Shown piece after piece: positions 6,571-9,004 of a stretch of 9,004 nt of DNA (positions within the stretch are counted from its first letter, which is position 1; each line of letters begins with the position of its first letter). This stretch comes from an uncultured Bacteroidales bacterium. GTDB taxonomy: Bacteria > Bacteroidota > Bacteroidia > Bacteroidales > Paludibacteraceae. The stretch covers positions 1 through 9,004 of the forward strand of contig ONXE01000072.1 of assembly GCA_900321775.1 (NCBI GenBank). The letters run 5' to 3'. The notes beneath the pieces are model-generated. The model was not told the DNA's origin. It made no database searches and saw nothing but the letters and a program-made list of their open reading frames with translations. The position numbers and the translations under genes were made by a program.

Positions 6571-7248
6571 ATGACTGTTCTCTACGAAGACAACCATATT
6601 ATCGCAGTCAGCAAGACCTGCAACGAGATCGTGCAAGGTGACAAAACGGGGGATACACCTCTTTTGGATGTAGTGAAAGCATATCTGAAGGAGAAGTACA
6701 ACAAACCCGGCGAAGTGTTTCTTGGTCTCCCGCATCGGCTGGACCGACCCACTTCCGGTGTGGTGCTTTTTGCAAAAACCAGCAAAGCTCTGGCTCGCCT
6801 CAACGCGATGTTCCAAACCCACGACCAGATTAGCAAAACCTATTGGGCCATTACCGCCAATTGCCCAAATCCCGCAGAGGGTAGGCTGGAACATTACCTC
6901 ATCAGGCGCGAAGAGCAAAACAAATCATACGTGGCCAAACCCGGCACCAAAAACGCCAAGTTGGCCACGCTAACTTACAAAACCATCGCCCATAGCGAGA
7001 GGTATTATCTAATTGAAATACAACTGGAAACAGGACGTCATCACCAGATTCGCTGTCAGTTGGCGGCTATAGGTTGTCCCATCAAAGGCGACCTCAAGTA
7101 CGGTGCTCCGCGCAGCAATCCCGATGGCGGAATCTGTCTTCATGCCCGCGAAATCTCGTTCATCCATCCCGTCAGCAAGCAGCAGATAACCATCACGGCT
7201 CCTGTGCCTGAGGATACTTTGTGGCGCGCGCTTGCACCACAGCCTTAG
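6571..7248 (+). CDS. RluA-family RNA pseudouridine synthase
   Basis: Enzymes of this family isomerise specific uridines in rRNA or tRNA to pseudouridine. The 225-residue protein opens with VLYEDNHIIAVSK, a typical RluA-family first strand. The catalytic motif is HRLDRPTSGVVLFAK, with H55 and the nucleophile D58. A second conserved block is LETGRHHQIRCQLA (152-165), followed by GDLKYG (173-178). There is no N-terminal S4 domain, so it resembles short RluA/TruC-type members rather than RluC or RluD; the target uridine cannot be read from sequence. The start at 6571 fits the family's N-terminus. It follows rlmB after a 47-bp repeat and may belong to the same transcript. Its last 56 bp, including the stop, overlap the 3' end of the opposing glycosyltransferase gene. 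Confidence 0.92.
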   Translation: MTVLYEDNHIIAVSKTCNEIVQGDKTGDTPLLDVVKAYLKEKYNKPGEVFLGLPHRLDRPTSGVVLFAKTSKALARLNAMFQTHDQISKTYWAITANCPNPAEGRLEHYLIRREEQNKSYVAKPGTKNAKLATLTYKTIAHSERYYLIEIQLETGRHHQIRCQLAAIGCPIKGDLKYGAPRSNPDGGICLHAREISFIHPVSKQQITITAPVPEDTLWRALAPQP

Positions 7249-8125
7249 CGTTGGCAGGCTGACCTTTCACAAGGAACATCAGCGCAGCAGCATAATCTAA
7301 GAAGAAACGAACCGTCATTACCCACCATAACCGTTTCTTCGGCAGGTTTTTACGTAGCATCCACAGGTTGTTGCGGAAATTGAGGTATGTCTTGCGCGGG
7401 TTATTATACGGCAACGCGCCTCCTCCCACATGATACACTACGCTCGCAGGTACACAGACCAACTTCCCTCCGCGGTTTCGTAGTCGCCAGCACAAGTCTA
7501 TCTCCTCCATGTGCGCAAAGAACGCTGCGTCCAGTCCGCCTGCCGCTTTGTACGATTTGGTTCGCACAAACATGGCACAACCCGTCGCCCAGTCGATAGG
7601 CACAATAGTGTCGTACTGACCCTTATCCATTTCCACGCGCCCGAAACGCCTTCCGCGGCAGTAGGGATAGCCCAAAATACTCAAGAATCCGCCCGCTGCA
7701 CCAGCGTGCTCAAAGGGGTAGGTGAGCGATTCGTCCGGCGCACACGGTTCACCCGTCACAGGCAACGTGTACTTGCGAATCTTAGGCTGCGCCGCCACTA
7801 CTTCTTTATGAGTGTCCATATAAGCTAAAACGGGTGTTAACCAGCCTTTTGTAACCCAGATGTCTGAATTGAGAAGCACGGTATATTCGGCGTCCACTTG
7901 CTCCAAAGCGCGGTTGTAACCCTCAGCGAAACCGTAGTTCTTGTCCAAGACGATAGTCCTCACGGTCGGAAACTGTTTCAGTACCTCCAGCGAGCCGTCT
8001 GTACTGCCGTTGTCGGCCACAACCACTTCCGTTTCAGGCGAAGCGGAAAACTCCACGACCGAAGGCAGAAACTGCCGAAGCATCTGTTCGCCGTTCCAGT
8101 TCAAAATGACTACACTACACTTCAT
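7193..8125 (-). CDS. Glycosyltransferase family 2 protein
   Basis: A GT-A-fold enzyme that would transfer a nucleotide-activated sugar to a cell-surface glycan or lipid acceptor; donor and acceptor are unknown. From the ATG at 8125 it is 310 residues and starts directly with the family's first strand, SVVILNWNG. Other hallmarks are VVVADNGSTDGS (34-45), LLNSD (84-88; the DXD-type metal site), WATGCAMFVRT (179-189) and HMEEIDLCWRLRNRG (205-219), carrying the acidic catalytic region. Residues about 266-287 are hydrophobic with basic flanks, consistent with membrane association. The frame is open upstream to 8206, but that adds 27 residues without homology, so 8125 is preferred. Its start overlaps the acyltransferase stop by 11 bp, indicating translational coupling. 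The rhamnosyltransferase-like layout is only a resemblance. Confidence 0.9.
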   Translation of the reverse strand: MKCSVVILNWNGEQMLRQFLPSVVEFSASPETEVVVADNGSTDGSLEVLKQFPTVRTIVLDKNYGFAEGYNRALEQVDAEYTVLLNSDIWVTKGWLTPVLAYMDTHKEVVAAQPKIRKYTLPVTGEPCAPDESLTYPFEHAGAAGGFLSILGYPYCRGRRFGRVEMDKGQYDTIVPIDWATGCAMFVRTKSYKAAGGLDAAFFAHMEEIDLCWRLRNRGGKLVCVPASVVYHVGGGALPYNNPRKTYLNFRNNLWMLRKNLPKKRLWWVMTVRFFLDYAAALMFLVKGQPANAKAVVQARATKYPQAQEP

Positions 8126-8978
8126 CTTTCTTCCATTTAAAACGATTATGACTCCACAGCCAAAGGCTCGGGTTAAGCAGGATGTTCTCCTCCAGGAAAG
8201 TTGCAAAGCGGTTCGTAATCTCTCCCTCGGGCATAGAGGGCGAGTCGATGGCTATAGTCTTGAAATACACGTCATAGTGCCCGCGAGACGGCATGCGTAT
8301 GTCCACATAAAACACAGGATAGTCAAACTTCCGGGCCAAAGTGTCTGTGCCCGTGATAAAAGGCGTTTCTTGATTGAGGAAAGTTACCCAATGTCCCAAA
8401 TCGTGTTTCGAGGGCTTCTGGTCCGAGAGCATGTAATACAGGTGCGCCCCGGGTTTGCGGCGGTTCTGAACCATATGCCTCAGCAGCAGATTCTTGTCAA
8501 TCAGATCGCACCCGCGTTTCTCCCGCAGTTCGTGCATCAGACGGTCTGACGAGGCACTCTTCTGTTTGCGGTAAATGACGTGCGGATGGAAGTCTTCCGG
8601 CAGACGGTTACAAACGTCCGCCAACCACTCCCAACAACCGTAGTGTCCTAACATAATGAACCCTCCTCCATGTTCACGGATAGGGCCTTCCAAGTCTTCC
8701 AAACCATGAAATACGACACGCTCCCGTATCTCCTGCTCGCTGATTCTGTAACTGTAGATTACTTCCGCCAGCATGTCGCAGAAATAGTGGTAAAACGCCT
8801 TCTCCCTGCGCTTTATTTCTTTGGTAGAGTCGCTTGGGAAGCACTGCGAAAGATTCTTCTTGACTACTTTCCTGCGGTATCGCACCACGTAATACAGCAG
8901 CGGATATACCAATCCCTGCATTAGGGCATAAAGAACCCCAAGCGGCAACAACGATAATATGCGAACAAGTCCACGCAT
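8115..8978 (-). CDS. LpxL/LpxM (HtrB) family lipid A biosynthesis acyltransferase
   Basis: Members add a secondary acyl chain to lipid A precursors at the inner membrane's cytoplasmic face, or acylate related lipids. The 287-residue product has an N-terminal hydrophobic anchor (about 7-31), followed by a basic stretch and KKNLSQCFP, a typical family block. The catalytic HX4E motif is HYGCWE (H112, E117), and further matches are YYMLSDQKP (181-189) and SLWLWSHNRFKWK near the end. An alternative TTG at 8981 immediately precedes the ATG at 8978; the ATG is chosen because the preceding gene's TGA overlaps it as TGATG. The gene ends within the glycosyltransferase start, so the three genes look like one transcript. 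Which acyl chain and position it uses cannot be told, and the LpxL or LpxM name is not assigned. Confidence 0.9.
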   Translation of the reverse strand: MRGLVRILSLLPLGVLYALMQGLVYPLLYYVVRYRRKVVKKNLSQCFPSDSTKEIKRREKAFYHYFCDMLAEVIYSYRISEQEIRERVVFHGLEDLEGPIREHGGGFIMLGHYGCWEWLADVCNRLPEDFHPHVIYRKQKSASSDRLMHELREKRGCDLIDKNLLLRHMVQNRRKPGAHLYYMLSDQKPSKHDLGHWVTFLNQETPFITGTDTLARKFDYPVFYVDIRMPSRGHYDVYFKTIAIDSPSMPEGEITNRFATFLEENILLNPSLWLWSHNRFKWKKDEV

Positions 8979-9004
8979 CAATCTTCGTCGTCCTCAGCGT
9001 AGAT
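8978..9004 (-). CDS. C-terminal end of an upstream gene, acidic tail
   Basis: Only the last eight sense codons and stop are in the window: the minus strand reads I-Y-A-E-D-D-E-D then TGA (8980 to 8978). The TGA shares one base with the acyltransferase ATG (TGATG), the usual arrangement of coupled genes, which supports this being a real reading frame despite its shortness. The tail is very acidic. In some Bacteroidales I recall a radical-SAM methylthiotransferase (MtaB type) before this acyltransferase, but nothing here confirms it. Confidence 0.55.
   Translation of the reverse strand: MYAEDDED

Noticed and set aside
7220..7261. Hairpins (7220-7241 and 7240-7261) as an intrinsic terminator between the convergent genes
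   Set aside because: Stems are short or imperfect and no T-run follows on either strand, so terminator function is not supported.
8126..8206. 27-codon upstream extension of the glycosyltransferase frame
   Set aside because: It lies within the acyltransferase coding sequence and adds residues before the family's first strand, which begins at the ATG at 8125.

Overview
The window looks like chromosomal DNA of a Bacteroidota bacterium, most likely of the order Bacteroidales. Three things support this: two matches to the Bacteroides-type promoter (a -33 TTTG-like element, 20 bp, then TAACTTTG at -7), starts without clear Shine-Dalgarno sequences, and protein architectures typical of the group (a golvesin-domain amidase-like exported protein, a full-length DsbD, glutaminase-type NadE). 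Coding DNA is of moderate GC and the one long intergenic region is AT-rich. Genus and species cannot be fixed by reading alone.

Layout. (1) Positions 1-1628, minus strand: 5' part of a large exported protein with a golvesin-like domain inside an N-acetylmuramoyl-L-alanine-amidase-like fold; its 3' end lies outside the window, and it carries a 7-bp tandem repeat in a linker. (2) Positions 1629-1981: a 353-bp divergent control region with two outward-facing promoters that are near-identical 36-bp inverted copies, each 20 nt from its start codon, plus three palindromes and a short tandem repeat. (3) Positions 1982-7248, plus strand: a tight cluster nadE, dsbD, rlmB and an RluA-family pseudouridine synthase, with gaps of 2, 1 and 47 bp, probably transcribed from the promoter at 1930-1961. 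(4) Positions 7193-9004, minus strand: the last codons of an unidentified acidic-tailed protein, an LpxL/LpxM-family acyltransferase and a family 2 glycosyltransferase, joined by TGATG and 11-bp overlaps. The plus and minus clusters meet tail to tail with a 56-bp overlap of coding sequence.

How the genes fit together. The plus cluster combines NAD synthesis, electron transfer to the periplasm and two RNA-modification enzymes; this is a housekeeping set and the functional link is loose. The minus cluster suggests envelope work (lipid A acylation and glycan transfer). I see no mobile element, CRISPR array, phage gene, tRNA or rRNA, and no gene set that suggests an undescribed defence or biosynthetic system. 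The most interesting structure is the mirrored divergent promoter region, followed by the frame-independent heptamer repeat in the exported protein and the convergent coding overlap.
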